NCBI GenBank assembly: GCA_903916595.1
Contig: CAIWXI010000050.1
Coordinates: 1-64,000, forward strand
Origin: an uncultured Bacteroidales bacterium
GTDB lineage: Bacteria > Bacteroidota > Bacteroidia > Bacteroidales > FEN-979
Length of the DNA: 64,000 bases
Direction: 5' to 3'
The notes beneath the pieces were generated by a model that made no database searches, was not told the origin of the DNA, and was given only the letters and a program-made list of their open reading frames with translations. Every line of letters begins with the position of its first letter. The stretch's first letter is position 1. A program made the position numbers and the translations under genes. Below are positions 41,482 through 50,967 of this stretch, piece by piece.

Positions 41482-42672
41482 ATGGTAATAGAAGTAGCCA
41501 GGATCACTTTTCTTGTCATCCAGATTATACTGTTTGTTTATTTCTTCTTCACTGCGGTTTATTTTCTGATTTTCTCGGTCGCGGGGCTTTTTCCTGTCAA
41601 ACAAACCCGGGCCGATAACCCTAAGAAGAATCTTTTTGCGGTGCTCATTCCCGGTTACCGCGAAGATGCAGTAATAATTGATGTGGCAAGGCAGGCACTG
41701 AACCAGGATTATCCTTCAGGTTCTTATGATGTTATTATTATTGCCGACAGTTTTTCGGCAGACACTCTTACTGAACTCCGGAAGCTTCCTATTCAGGTGA
41801 TGGAGGTGGTATTCGAGAACAGTTCCAAGGCAAAAGCACTGAAGGAAGCGGTGAAAAGGCTTAATTCGAAGTATGATGTGGCCCTTATCCTTGATGCTGA
41901 TAATATCATGGAGAGGGATTGCCTCACAAAAATAAATGATGCAATCAACTTCGGTTATAAAGCAATCCAGGTGCACCGCACAGCAAAAAACCAGAATACA
42001 GCTTTTGCTGTACTCGATACCGTGAGCGAAGAAATTAATAACCAGATATTCAGAAAAGGACACTGGGTACTTGGCCTTTCTTCAGCCCTCATCGGATCAG
42101 GCATGGCGTTTGACTATAAACTCTTCAGAGAGTATATAACCAACATGGATTTCATTCTTGGCGAAGAGAAGGAGCTTGAGATGAGAATGATCAGAGACCA
42201 GATAAAAATAGCCTATTTGAACGACGCCATTGTATACGACGAGAAAGTACAGAAATCGACCGTGTTTATGGTGCAGAGAGCCCGCTGGCTTGCTACCCAG
42301 CTTATCTTTGCAAAACTGTATTTCTTTCCGGGAATAAAGGAGCTGTTCACCAGGGGGAATATTGATTTTCTGGACAAGGTCATCCAGCAATTGCTGCCTC
42401 CAAGGATATTTCTTCTTGGCTTTTTAATTATTATTTCAGCTGTCTCGGTCTTCCTTAATCCGCTTATATATACATGGGCCTGGGTTATTCTTACAGTAGT
42501 ATGCATACTAACCCTGATGTTATCAACCCCTCGCAGATTTTACAACATGAAAACCTTTAAAGCGATATTTCTCCTCCCTAAAGGGTTTTTCATGATGCTG
42601 CTGTCGTTAACCCGTGTGTATAAAGCCAAGAAAAAATGGGACCATACGGCACATGGCCTGGATAACAGTTAA
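41482..42672 (+). CDS. Membrane glycosyltransferase family 2, copy 1
   Basis: This 396-residue protein has an N-terminal helix (about 8-35), then a GT2 domain with AVLIPGYREDAV, VIIIADSF, LILDADNIME (metal site) and the acceptor-loop QRARW. Two to three C-terminal helices follow (about 300-380). The arrangement is of the processive or membrane-embedded GT2 type (CESA/NodC-like), with the QxxRW motif present. It starts after the internal promoter and is followed after 21 bp by a paralogue about half identical by eye (ALIGSGMAF against ASLIGSAMAF, both with SEE.NN.IFR.GH). Confidence 0.9.
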   Translation: MVIEVARITFLVIQIILFVYFFFTAVYFLIFSVAGLFPVKQTRADNPKKNLFAVLIPGYREDAVIIDVARQALNQDYPSGSYDVIIIADSFSADTLTELRKLPIQVMEVVFENSSKAKALKEAVKRLNSKYDVALILDADNIMERDCLTKINDAINFGYKAIQVHRTAKNQNTAFAVLDTVSEEINNQIFRKGHWVLGLSSALIGSGMAFDYKLFREYITNMDFILGEEKELEMRMIRDQIKIAYLNDAIVYDEKVQKSTVFMVQRARWLATQLIFAKLYFFPGIKELFTRGNIDFLDKVIQQLLPPRIFLLGFLIIISAVSVFLNPLIYTWAWVILTVVCILTLMLSTPRRFYNMKTFKAIFLLPKGFFMMLLSLTRVYKAKKKWDHTAHGLDNS

Positions 42673-42693
42673 ACCTGCATTATACAAAAACCA

Positions 42694-43878
42694 ATGCAAA
42701 GTTATCACCACATTGTGATTGTTTTCGAGAGCATCATCTTGCTGTATCTTGGTGGCAATGCATTGTATTTGTTGTTTTTCGCTATAGCGGGCTTCCTGCA
42801 TTCCGAAAGCCGGCAGAATCCATTTAACAAATTCCGGCATATTACTATCGTCATTACTGCATATAAAGAAGACCGTATCATGGATACCGTCATCCAATCG
42901 GCCTTGCAGCAGGATTATCCCGGAGAAATGATTGAGATCATCCTCATTGCCGACACTTTCGCTGAAGAATCCCTTCAACGGCTCAGGAATTACCCAATCA
43001 AGCTGGTGGAAGCCCGGTTTTCGCAAAGTACAAAGGTGGAATCTCTGAAGCTTTCCTTGAGCTATCTGAACCCAAAAACAGACATCGTTATTATTCTTGA
43101 CGCTGATAATCTGATGGAGCTTAGTTTCCTTAGGAAACTGAACCTGGCTCTTGATTCAGGCTTCAGGGTTGTGCAATGCCACCGCTCGGCAAAGAACACA
43201 AATACACCTTTTGCCCTGTTGGATGCTATCAGCGAAGAAGTAAACAATAATATTTTCCGCGCAGGCCATGTGGCCGTCGGGCTTTCTGCTTCACTGATCG
43301 GCTCGGCCATGGCATTTCGTACAGATGTCTATCAAAAATATATTCCCCTGCTCAATGCAGTCGGCGGTTTTGACAAAGAGCTCGAACTTAAATTACTCAG
43401 AGACAGAATCTTTATTGAATACCTGGGTAATGCTTTTGTTCTGGACGAGAAAGTTCAGTCTTCACAGGTGTTTTATAAACAGAGAAAACGCTGGATGAGC
43501 TCCCAGATAGTTTACCTCGGCAGAGATTTTTTACCCAGTGTTCTGGCGCTTATCCTCCATGGAAACATCAATTATTTTAACAAGACACTTCAGTTTTCTC
43601 TGCTTCCCCGTATTTTATTGCTTGGAATTCTTGGTCTTGCCAGTATTGTAAACCTGTTTATCGATAATCCCGTTTTCAGGTGGTTGTGGTTTGGAGCTTT
43701 TGCTGCTTGCGCACTATCAATACTTATTTCAACTCCTAATCAATATTACAGGAAGGAGACATTTAAAGCCTTGCTGTACCTGCCAATGGCATTTATACTG
43801 ATGTTTTCTCTTCTGTTCCGGTTTCGTAAAGTGAACAGGCAGTTCATACATACCGACCATGACATTCAGAAATTCTAG
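42694..43878 (+). CDS. Membrane glycosyltransferase family 2, copy 2
   Basis: This 394-residue paralogue of the previous gene has an N-terminal helix, HITIVITAYKED, IEIILIADTF, VIILDADNLME, SASLIGSAMAFR, QRKRW and C-terminal helices. Length and architecture are the same as its neighbour, so the two arose by tandem duplication. It probably elongates the repeat unit at the membrane with a different acceptor. Confidence 0.9.
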   Translation: MQSYHHIVIVFESIILLYLGGNALYLLFFAIAGFLHSESRQNPFNKFRHITIVITAYKEDRIMDTVIQSALQQDYPGEMIEIILIADTFAEESLQRLRNYPIKLVEARFSQSTKVESLKLSLSYLNPKTDIVIILDADNLMELSFLRKLNLALDSGFRVVQCHRSAKNTNTPFALLDAISEEVNNNIFRAGHVAVGLSASLIGSAMAFRTDVYQKYIPLLNAVGGFDKELELKLLRDRIFIEYLGNAFVLDEKVQSSQVFYKQRKRWMSSQIVYLGRDFLPSVLALILHGNINYFNKTLQFSLLPRILLLGILGLASIVNLFIDNPVFRWLWFGAFAACALSILISTPNQYYRKETFKALLYLPMAFILMFSLLFRFRKVNRQFIHTDHDIQKF

Positions 43879-43890
43879 AATAAACCGAAT

Positions 43891-45030
43891 ATGCGTATAG
43901 GGATCGAAGGTCAACGGCTTTTCAGGAAAAAGAAACACGGCATGGACATGGTTGCCCTCGAACTCGTGAGGTCGCTCCAGGCCATTGACAAGTCGAACGA
44001 ATACGTTGTTTTTGTGAAACAGGATGAAGACGTCTGCCTTCGTTCTGGCAATAACTTTGAAATTGTTGAACTGAAAAGCTCCCCCTACCCTCTCTGGGAG
44101 CAGTACATCCTGCCTGCAGCGGCAAAGAAAGCAAATTGCGAACTCCTTCATTGTACCAGTAATACCGCACCTCTGAGCACTTCCATTCCGCTGGTGGTTA
44201 CATTGCATGACATCATCTACATGGAAAAATTCAGCCTGCTGAGTAAAGGGTTCAGCAGCTACCAGAAGTTCGGGAATCTGTACCGCAGGCTGGTCGTGCC
44301 GGGAGTGGTAAAGAACTGCAGGAAGCTGATCACTGTTTCAGAATTTGAGAAGCAGCGTATCGTGGACTTCTTTGGGATTGATCGCAAAAAAGTAGTTGCT
44401 ATATATAATGGTGTAAGCGAACATTTCAGGCCGGTTACAAACCCGGAAACATTGGCGGCAGTAAGAAATAAGTACCATCTCCCGGAGCGGTTTTTCTTTT
44501 TCTTCGGAAATACCGATCCCAAGAAAAATACCAGGGGAGTTCTTAAAGCCCTTTCACTATTTCTGAAGCAGTCTGATGAAAAGATACCTCTGGTAATGCT
44601 TGATTTTGACCGTGAAGAACTTGCACGGCTGATTGCAGAAACAGGTGATCCTGAATTGAAGAACCATATTATTCTTACAGGCTATGTGCCGAACTCAGAA
44701 CTCCCAGGCATTTATTCGCTGAGCACGATATTTCTTTATCCTTCACTCAGGGAAAGTTTTGGAATTCCTATGCTTGAAGCTATGGCTTGCGGAACACCGG
44801 TAATTACTTCCAACACTTCTTCCATGCCCGAAGTGGCAGGAGATGCCGCCCTGTTCTGCGATCCTTTCCGGCCTGAAGAGCTCACCGAAGCCATGTTCAG
44901 ACTGCTTTCCGATCACAATCTGCGCAGCGGGCTGGTTGCTGCCGGACTGGAACAGGCAAGGAAGTTCACCTGGAAAAATATGGCCCAGGGTGTGCTTCAG
45001 ATTTATAATGAAATTTTATCAACCAAATAA
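43891..45030 (+). CDS. Glycosyltransferase family 4 (GT-B)
   Basis: This 379-residue protein has a GT-B fold. The N-terminus is [19 protein letters not shown]; then come [33 protein letters not shown], and the C-terminal nucleotide-sugar site with [21 protein letters not shown] (the E-X7-E region). Family members use retaining chemistry, typically with GDP- or UDP-sugars. It follows the membrane GT2 pair by 12 bp and precedes another GT-B gene by 10 bp. Confidence 0.92.
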   Translation: MRIGIEGQRLFRKKKHGMDMVALELVRSLQAIDKSNEYVVFVKQDEDVCLRSGNNFEIVELKSSPYPLWEQYILPAAAKKANCELLHCTSNTAPLSTSIPLVVTLHDIIYMEKFSLLSKGFSSYQKFGNLYRRLVVPGVVKNCRKLITVSEFEKQRIVDFFGIDRKKVVAIYNGVSEHFRPVTNPETLAAVRNKYHLPERFFFFFGNTDPKKNTRGVLKALSLFLKQSDEKIPLVMLDFDREELARLIAETGDPELKNHIILTGYVPNSELPGIYSLSTIFLYPSLRESFGIPMLEAMACGTPVITSNTSSMPEVAGDAALFCDPFRPEELTEAMFRLLSDHNLRSGLVAAGLEQARKFTWKNMAQGVLQIYNEILSTK

Positions 45031-45040
45031 TCTTATCAAT

Positions 45041-46246
45041 ATGCCAACAGGAAGAGATATTATTGTTCACAGCATTCAGCCATGGGATACATTTGTTGCC
45101 ACGGTGCTGAAATATATCACATTAGAACTGTGTAAAACGAACCGGGTTATCTTTCTGGATACTCCCTTGCAGAGAAGTTTCCAGCTTTTCAGACGGGATG
45201 CACCGGAAACCAGGAAATACCGTAAGGTTTTTAGCGGAGAAGATACTGACCTGCTGCAGATCAATGAAAATCTGTGGGTATTATACCCCAGGACGGTACT
45301 TGAATCCATCAACTGGATATCGAACCCGGGACTTTTCGACTGGCTTAATAAGATGAACGACAAGCGATTCGCAAAGCAGGTTAAAACCGCTATCGAAAGG
45401 CTTAACTTTCGTGATTATATTGTCCTGAACGACACCTCCATGATCAATGGCTTCAATTTCAAGGAGCTGCTTAATCCTTCAGCCCAGATATATTTTCTTA
45501 GAGACCATGTTACAAAGGTCGCCTATCATGCCCGGCACGGGATCAGGCTGGAGCCTTTGCTGATCAAAAAATCGGACCTGGTGGTGACTAATTCTCCATA
45601 CTTCTCTGATTATGCAGCCAAATATAATCCCAACTCCCATTTTATCGGACAGGGCTGTGATATTGATCTTTACAGAGATGATGATGGCAGCTTGAAAGTA
45701 CCTGAAGAACTCAGGTCAATACCCCATCCCAGGATAGGATATACCGGTAACCTTACCAGCATCCGCCTCGATATAGACCTGCTTGTATACGTCGCTGAGC
45801 AGCGGCCAGACTGGAGCATGGTTCTGGTAGGCCCCGAAGACCAGGCTTTTAAAGACAGTCGTCTGCATCAGCTTCAGAATGTTTATTTTCTTGGTGGAAA
45901 ACCCGGATCAGAACTCCCGGGATACGTGAAAGGCTTTGACGTCGCCATCAACCCTCAGATTATTAATGAAATTACCAACATCAATTATCCTCTGAAGCTT
46001 GATGAGTACCTGGCTATGGGAGTAGCTGTAGTTGCTACCAAGACCTGGTTCATGAATTTCTATTTTTCCAATGACTCATACCTGGCGCCAACCAAAGAAG
46101 ACTATATTATTCAGATCACTAAAGCACTTGCAGAAGACAATCAGGAAAAGCATAAGGAAAGGATTCGGGTTGCCCGGACCCACTCCTGGGCAAATTTCGT
46201 AGACAAGATTTACGAACAGATTGGGCTTCTGAAGAAAAAATCCTGA
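45041..46246 (+). CDS. GT-B glycosyltransferase, teichuronic/mannosyl type, copy 1
   Basis: This 401-residue protein starts at ATG 45041, 10 bp after the previous stop; upstream in-frame starts lie inside the previous gene. Features are IIVHSIQPWD, RVIFLDTPLQR, IYFLRDHVTK, DLVVTNSPYFSDYAAKYNP, FIGQGCDIDLY, IGYTGNLTSIRLDI, NVYFLGGKPGSELPGY and the C-terminal INYPLKLDEYLAMG. It belongs to the GT1/GT4-like clan with a TuaH-like pattern. The next gene is a clear paralogue (shared FIGQGCD/YVGQGCD and KLDEYLAMG/KIDEYLAMG). Its stop overlaps the next start (TGATG). Confidence 0.88.
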   Translation: MPTGRDIIVHSIQPWDTFVATVLKYITLELCKTNRVIFLDTPLQRSFQLFRRDAPETRKYRKVFSGEDTDLLQINENLWVLYPRTVLESINWISNPGLFDWLNKMNDKRFAKQVKTAIERLNFRDYIVLNDTSMINGFNFKELLNPSAQIYFLRDHVTKVAYHARHGIRLEPLLIKKSDLVVTNSPYFSDYAAKYNPNSHFIGQGCDIDLYRDDDGSLKVPEELRSIPHPRIGYTGNLTSIRLDIDLLVYVAEQRPDWSMVLVGPEDQAFKDSRLHQLQNVYFLGGKPGSELPGYVKGFDVAINPQIINEITNINYPLKLDEYLAMGVAVVATKTWFMNFYFSNDSYLAPTKEDYIIQITKALAEDNQEKHKERIRVARTHSWANFVDKIYEQIGLLKKKS

Positions 46247-47439
46247 TGACGATGGAAGCCGGCACAAGATTTGATTTTGTAATTACCAGCCTTCAGGGAA
46301 TTAATTATTCCGCAGGTTCCAACCCTGTGAACCTGGCCCATGTGTTTGCAGCAAATCACAGGGTATTATACGTGAATTACCCTGCCGACCGCCTGTCGGT
46401 CATCCGCAACAGAAAAGACCCGAATATAAAAATGAGGCTTGATGTACTGAAAGGAAAAGAACCATCACTCATTAAAATCAAGGATAATTTATGGACTCTG
46501 TATCCGAAAACCATACTTGAATCGATAAGCCAGATCGGAAATAACCGGATTTTTGATTTCCTCAATAAAATCAACAACCGCAGGTTTGCCAGGGAGATTG
46601 AGAAAGCTGTAAAGGCCCTTGGATTTAATAATATCATTGTGTTCTGCGATAGCGATATGTTCAGAAGTTTTTACCTGAAGGATCTGCTGAAACCCTATAA
46701 GTTCATCTATTACTCCCGCGATAATATGGTTGCCGTTGACTGGTGGAAAAAACAGGGGATAAGGATAGAGGCAGCTCTTATTAAAAAAGCTGATCTCGCG
46801 GTGGCCAATTCAGTTTACCTTTCAAATTATTGCAGGCAGTTCAACCCCAATTCTTTTTATGTTGGCCAGGGATGCGATGTGAGTGCATTTAATACAGCAC
46901 TGATTCGTGGTTTGGCCCCTGCCGATATTATTGATATAAGGAAGCCTGTGATCGGTTATATCGGAGTCCTCTTTAAGCTGAGGCTCGATATTGAGGCGCT
47001 TTCTTTTGTTGCAAATCAGCGACCTGATTGGAACCTTGTCCTGATTGGCCCGGAGGATGAAGCATTTAAAAACTCAGAACTTCATACTCTTCCGAATGTT
47101 TATTTCCTGGGGAGCAAACCACCAGCTGAACTACCCTCCTATCTGAATTGTTTTGATGTTGCAATAAATCCACAGGTCCTCAATGAGGTAACTATTGGGA
47201 ATTACCCCCGAAAGATCGATGAGTACCTGGCCATGGGAAAACCTACCGTTGCAACACGTACCGAAGCGATGAGCATTTTTAAAGATCATGTTTACCTGGC
47301 CACTTCACGCGAGGAGTACGTTCATCTGATAGAGCTCGCACTCACTGAGAATTCCAGGGAGAAAATCCTGAAACGTGAGACTTTCGCCAGGGGGCATACC
47401 TGGGAGGCCAATGCCAATGAGATATATAATGTGATTTGA
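46246..47439 (+). CDS. GT-B glycosyltransferase, teichuronic/mannosyl type, copy 2
   Basis: This 397-residue protein starts at ATG 46246, overlapping the previous stop by 1 base. It repeats the motifs of copy 1: FDFVITSLQGINY, RVLYVNYP, FIYYSRDNMV, DLAVANSVYLSNYCRQFNP, YVGQGCDVSAF, IGYIGVLFKLRLDI, NVYFLGSKPPAELPSY and KIDEYLAMGKPTV. The pair is a tandem duplication; each probably adds a similar sugar to the growing unit. Confidence 0.88.
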   Translation: MTMEAGTRFDFVITSLQGINYSAGSNPVNLAHVFAANHRVLYVNYPADRLSVIRNRKDPNIKMRLDVLKGKEPSLIKIKDNLWTLYPKTILESISQIGNNRIFDFLNKINNRRFAREIEKAVKALGFNNIIVFCDSDMFRSFYLKDLLKPYKFIYYSRDNMVAVDWWKKQGIRIEAALIKKADLAVANSVYLSNYCRQFNPNSFYVGQGCDVSAFNTALIRGLAPADIIDIRKPVIGYIGVLFKLRLDIEALSFVANQRPDWNLVLIGPEDEAFKNSELHTLPNVYFLGSKPPAELPSYLNCFDVAINPQVLNEVTIGNYPRKIDEYLAMGKPTVATRTEAMSIFKDHVYLATSREEYVHLIELALTENSREKILKRETFARGHTWEANANEIYNVI

Positions 47440-48101
47440 TGATGGAAAACGAAAAAAAAACACCGCCCCCGAACATCGGCGCTTCATCTTTGATGAGCAG
47501 GATAAAGTCGAATCCCAGGCTAAAGCTGTTTGTAATCAATCTGCTTACCCCAAGAAACCAGGCCAGGCCGAGGTTATGGGTGAAATTATTTCTGAATCCT
47601 TTCAAGCATAAACGTGGCCGGCATTCCTGCATCCGCGGGAGAACCCGCATTGACGTGTTCCCCTGGAATGATTTCGTTTTGGGAAAAGATTCCACCATTG
47701 AAGACTTTGCAACCGTGAATAACGGGGCCGGCCCTGTTTACATAGGAGAACGCTCCAGAATCGGACTGAGCTGTACAGTGATAGGCCCCGTGACCATAGG
47801 CAACGATATTATGCTGGCCCAGAACATCGTCCTTTCGGGGCTTAACCATTCGTTTGAAGACCTGTCAAAACCCATCAGTCATCAGAAACAAACCACTTCA
47901 ATGATCACTGTTGAGGACGAAGTTTGGATTGGTGCGAATGTTGTAATTGTAGCAGGCGTGAGGGTAGGAAAACATTCTGTGATCGCGGCAGGCAGTATTG
48001 TAACCAAGGATGTTCCTCCTTTCTCTGTCGTTGGCGGTAATCCTGCGAAAATACTTAAAGCCTATAATCCTGAAACCAAACTTTGGGAACGAAAGATATA
48101 A
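47439..48101 (+). CDS. Left-handed beta-helix (hexapeptide) acyltransferase
   Basis: This 220-residue protein starts at ATG 47439, overlapping the previous stop by 1 base. It contains repeated hexapeptides (VYIGERSRIGLSCTVIG, VTIGNDIMLAQNIVLSG) and the catalytic His loop SGLNHSF. The C-terminal DEVWIGANVVIVAGVRVGKH and VVGGNPAK are typical of the maltose/nodulation O-acetyltransferase class. An N-terminal basic extension (about 1-60) precedes the helix. It probably O-acetylates the polysaccharide repeat unit with acetyl-CoA in the cytoplasm. Confidence 0.9.
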   Translation: MMENEKKTPPPNIGASSLMSRIKSNPRLKLFVINLLTPRNQARPRLWVKLFLNPFKHKRGRHSCIRGRTRIDVFPWNDFVLGKDSTIEDFATVNNGAGPVYIGERSRIGLSCTVIGPVTIGNDIMLAQNIVLSGLNHSFEDLSKPISHQKQTTSMITVEDEVWIGANVVIVAGVRVGKHSVIAAGSIVTKDVPPFSVVGGNPAKILKAYNPETKLWERKI

Positions 48102-48124
48102 TTTGAAACCATAATTCCTGATTT

Positions 48125-49303
48125 ATGCTGGTGCTGAAAATCATTATCTGGTTCTTTCTTTTTATCATAGTATACTCGTATCTGGGATATGGCATACTGT
48201 TGTATATCCTGGTCGGGCTGAAACGGATGATGACAAAGAAAAAATCATTGCCAACAGGGGAGTTCGAACCCGAAGTCACCTTATTTGTGACGGCCTATAA
48301 TGAAAAAGATTTTGTTGATGAGAAAATCAGGAATTCATTTTCGATGGATTATCCTAAAGAAAAAGTCAGGCATGTTTGGATCACCGATGGTTCTGATGAC
48401 GGCACTCCTGAGATGCTTAGAAAATATGAAGGTGTGGAGGTTTACCACCAGCCTCAGAGGGCAGGCAAGGTTGCAGCCATGAACCGGGGGATGCAATTTG
48501 TAAAAACCCCCATTGCTATTTTCTCTGATGGAAATACCATGCTCGGTAAAGAGTCAATCAGACGGATCGTCAATTTATTCAGGGATCCCGGTGTTGGTTG
48601 CGTTTCGGGTGAGAAACGGCTTTTCAGGAAAGATTCTGCCGCAGCTACCGAAGGGATCTATTGGAAATATGAGTCGACTCTGAAAAAGTGGGATGCGGAA
48701 CTGTATTCTGTCGTTGGGGCTGCAGGGGAGCTTTTTGCATTACGAACCGGCTTATTCAGTCCCGTTGAGCCGGATACGTTACTTGATGATTTTATTATTT
48801 CTTTAAGGATAGCCGCACAGGGATACACCGTTCAGTATGATCCTGAGGCTTATGCGATCGAGAATCCCTCTGCCAGTGTAAAGGAAGAGCTTAAACGGAA
48901 GATCCGGATTTCAGCCGGAGGCATACAATCGATTGTCAGACTTAAACAACTGCTGAACCCGTTTCGTTTCGGGTTGTTATCGTTCCAGTATATTTCACAC
49001 CGGGTACTCAGATGGACACTGGCGCCTTTGGGGCTTTTAATCATGCTGGTTTGTTCCTCTATTGTTGTCTCAAATGACGGATTATTCAATATCAGAAGTA
49101 TTTATGCCTGGCTGTTCTGGGGGCAGATAGTCTTTTACGCTGCTGCCTTGTTTGGCTGGATACTGGAAGAACGGAAGATAAAAATCAAAATATTATTTGT
49201 CCCATACTATTTCTTCATAATGAATCTGGCTGTTTACCTGGGATTCGTAAGGTATATAAGGAAGCTGCAGACGGTGAACTGGGAAAGAGCAAAACGGGGG
49301 TAA
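48125..49303 (+). CDS. Processive-type membrane glycosyltransferase family 2
   Basis: This 392-residue protein has an N-terminal helix (about 5-30) and a GT2 domain with VTLFVTAYNEK, VWITDGSDDG, IAIFSDGNTML and a KRKIRISAGG acceptor-side motif. Three C-terminal helices follow (about 290-380). The layout is of the hyaluronan-synthase/NodC-like class that both extends a glycan and passes it through the membrane, but the locus also has Wzx/Wzy, so it may act on a single unit. The QxxRW motif is not evident; KRKIR lies at that place. Confidence 0.88.
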   Translation: MLVLKIIIWFFLFIIVYSYLGYGILLYILVGLKRMMTKKKSLPTGEFEPEVTLFVTAYNEKDFVDEKIRNSFSMDYPKEKVRHVWITDGSDDGTPEMLRKYEGVEVYHQPQRAGKVAAMNRGMQFVKTPIAIFSDGNTMLGKESIRRIVNLFRDPGVGCVSGEKRLFRKDSAAATEGIYWKYESTLKKWDAELYSVVGAAGELFALRTGLFSPVEPDTLLDDFIISLRIAAQGYTVQYDPEAYAIENPSASVKEELKRKIRISAGGIQSIVRLKQLLNPFRFGLLSFQYISHRVLRWTLAPLGLLIMLVCSSIVVSNDGLFNIRSIYAWLFWGQIVFYAAALFGWILEERKIKIKILFVPYYFFIMNLAVYLGFVRYIRKLQTVNWERAKRG

Positions 49304-49323
49304 ACAATAACAATCTGAGAATC

Positions 49324-50949
49324 ATGAAGCGAACGTATTCCGGCCTGATAATATTTACTCTCCTATTCCTGCCCGGCGGGTCTATTCAGACTTTTGCCGC
49401 ACATTTTATTTTCGGACCGGACCAGACTGTCATCAACGGTCGTGGCAATGCATCGGCAGTGAAACCAGGCGACACTATTTATCTCACCTCATCGGCATGG
49501 CAGTTTGTTTTGCTTCGAAGCCTGCATGGCACAGCAACCCAGCCTATCCTGGTCCAGAATTTTGGAGGGCCGGTTTTGTTTTCCAATGGGAATTACGGTA
49601 TTAAGTTCGACACCTGTTCATATATCCGTTGCATCGGAACAGCAGCTGCAGGATCGTACGGATTTATAATCAGCGCCGTGAGTGCAGGAGTAGCTATTCA
49701 GGGACTGAGTACGTGTATCGAGATTGCCGGGATTGAGGTATATAATGCAACATGGTCAGGGATCGTAGCAAAAACAGATCCTGACTGCAGTTTTCTGTCA
49801 ACCAGGGGGCATTACGTGATGCGAAACATAAGCATTCATGACAACTACCTTCATGAGATCGCGAACGAAGGGATGTATCTGGGGCACTCTTATTTCAGTG
49901 GTTATACCATCCATTGCAATGGTAAGGACACTCTGGTGTATCCTCACCTTGTGCGGGGGTTGAATGTCTGCAACAACCGGGTGGAAAACACGGGATGGGA
50001 TGGCATTCAGGTGTCAAGCGCTGACTCGGCATGTTATGTGAATAACAACTCTGTTTTCCACGACAGCCAGGCTGAGGTCTTCGCGCAGATGAGCGGCTTT
50101 TTACTTGGTGGTGGCTCATCCTGCAATTGTTTCTCAAACCTTATCAAAGACGGTAAAGGAGACGGTATTGATGAACTTGGCCAGGGAGGAAACTATATTT
50201 ACAATAACCTCATTGTGAACCCGGGAAAAAATTTCCCGGGCCCGGGACAGAAACATGGTATTTACGTGGGCACTCAAACCCCTGCCCCGGGAAGGGGCTA
50301 TAACCTGGTATTTAACACGATTGTTTCACCTCTTGCAAACGGCATAGATTTCAGGAATACAGGGGCTGTAAACAGCATGGCATCCGATAATATAATTACC
50401 AATCCCGGGGGAGAATATATAAAAACTGCCAGCGGGACCACCTTGTCGCAGCAGGATAATCTGCTTCTGCCTGATATCAGTGAAATAAAATTTATCAACC
50501 CATCCATCGGTAATTATGATCTGCAGCCCACCTCCCCTGCAGTAAATAAAGGCTCACCATTGACTGGATTTCCTCTGAACACTGATTTTGCCGGCAGGTC
50601 CAGGCCATGGCCCGTCAAATATGATATCGGGGCATTTGAATGTCACGATTCTTCTCTTCTGGCGGTTGAAGAAAAAACGATTGCGCCAGATTTCACAATC
50701 ATCCATTGTTATTATAAATCAGGGTATCTGTACATCTCACTGAGCCTTACCGAGAAAAAAATTCTCTCAGCCGAACTTTATACTATGCAGGGGAAACAAA
50801 TCCTTACTATTTGTAATTCTCCTGAAGGCCCGGGAACCATTGAATTTGATAAATTTGTTGGTGAGCTTGAGAATGCCTGCTATATTTGCATTTTTCATTT
50901 TTCAGACAGCTCGGTTTCAAGAAAAATGTATATTATTTCATTAAAATAA
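49324..50949 (+). CDS. Secreted parallel beta-helix protein with T9SS-like C-terminal domain
   Basis: This 541-residue protein has a signal peptide (about 1-25, FAAH). A right-handed parallel beta-helix follows (about 100-400), with repeated strands such as VEIAGIEVYNATWSGIV, ISIHDNYLHEIANEGMYLG, LNVCNNRVENTGWDGIQVS and YIYNNLIVNPG. The C-terminal 80 residues resemble a T9SS type A sorting domain (ILSAELYTMQGKQIL, ending SRKMYIISLK). Beta-helix proteins in polysaccharide loci are often lyases, hydrolases or epimerases acting on the polymer. Catalytic residues could not be assigned, so enzyme function is an inference from context. Confidence 0.82.
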   Translation: MKRTYSGLIIFTLLFLPGGSIQTFAAHFIFGPDQTVINGRGNASAVKPGDTIYLTSSAWQFVLLRSLHGTATQPILVQNFGGPVLFSNGNYGIKFDTCSYIRCIGTAAAGSYGFIISAVSAGVAIQGLSTCIEIAGIEVYNATWSGIVAKTDPDCSFLSTRGHYVMRNISIHDNYLHEIANEGMYLGHSYFSGYTIHCNGKDTLVYPHLVRGLNVCNNRVENTGWDGIQVSSADSACYVNNNSVFHDSQAEVFAQMSGFLLGGGSSCNCFSNLIKDGKGDGIDELGQGGNYIYNNLIVNPGKNFPGPGQKHGIYVGTQTPAPGRGYNLVFNTIVSPLANGIDFRNTGAVNSMASDNIITNPGGEYIKTASGTTLSQQDNLLLPDISEIKFINPSIGNYDLQPTSPAVNKGSPLTGFPLNTDFAGRSRPWPVKYDIGAFECHDSSLLAVEEKTIAPDFTIIHCYYKSGYLYISLSLTEKKILSAELYTMQGKQILTICNSPEGPGTIEFDKFVGELENACYICIFHFSDSSVSRKMYIISLK

Positions 50950-50967
50950 ATTTTATTTTTCACAAGT

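Noticed and set aside
50947-50964. AT-only palindrome after the beta-helix gene, read as a terminator
   Set aside because: The stem contains no G or C and has a one-base loop, so it would not form a stable hairpin; the next gene starts right after it.
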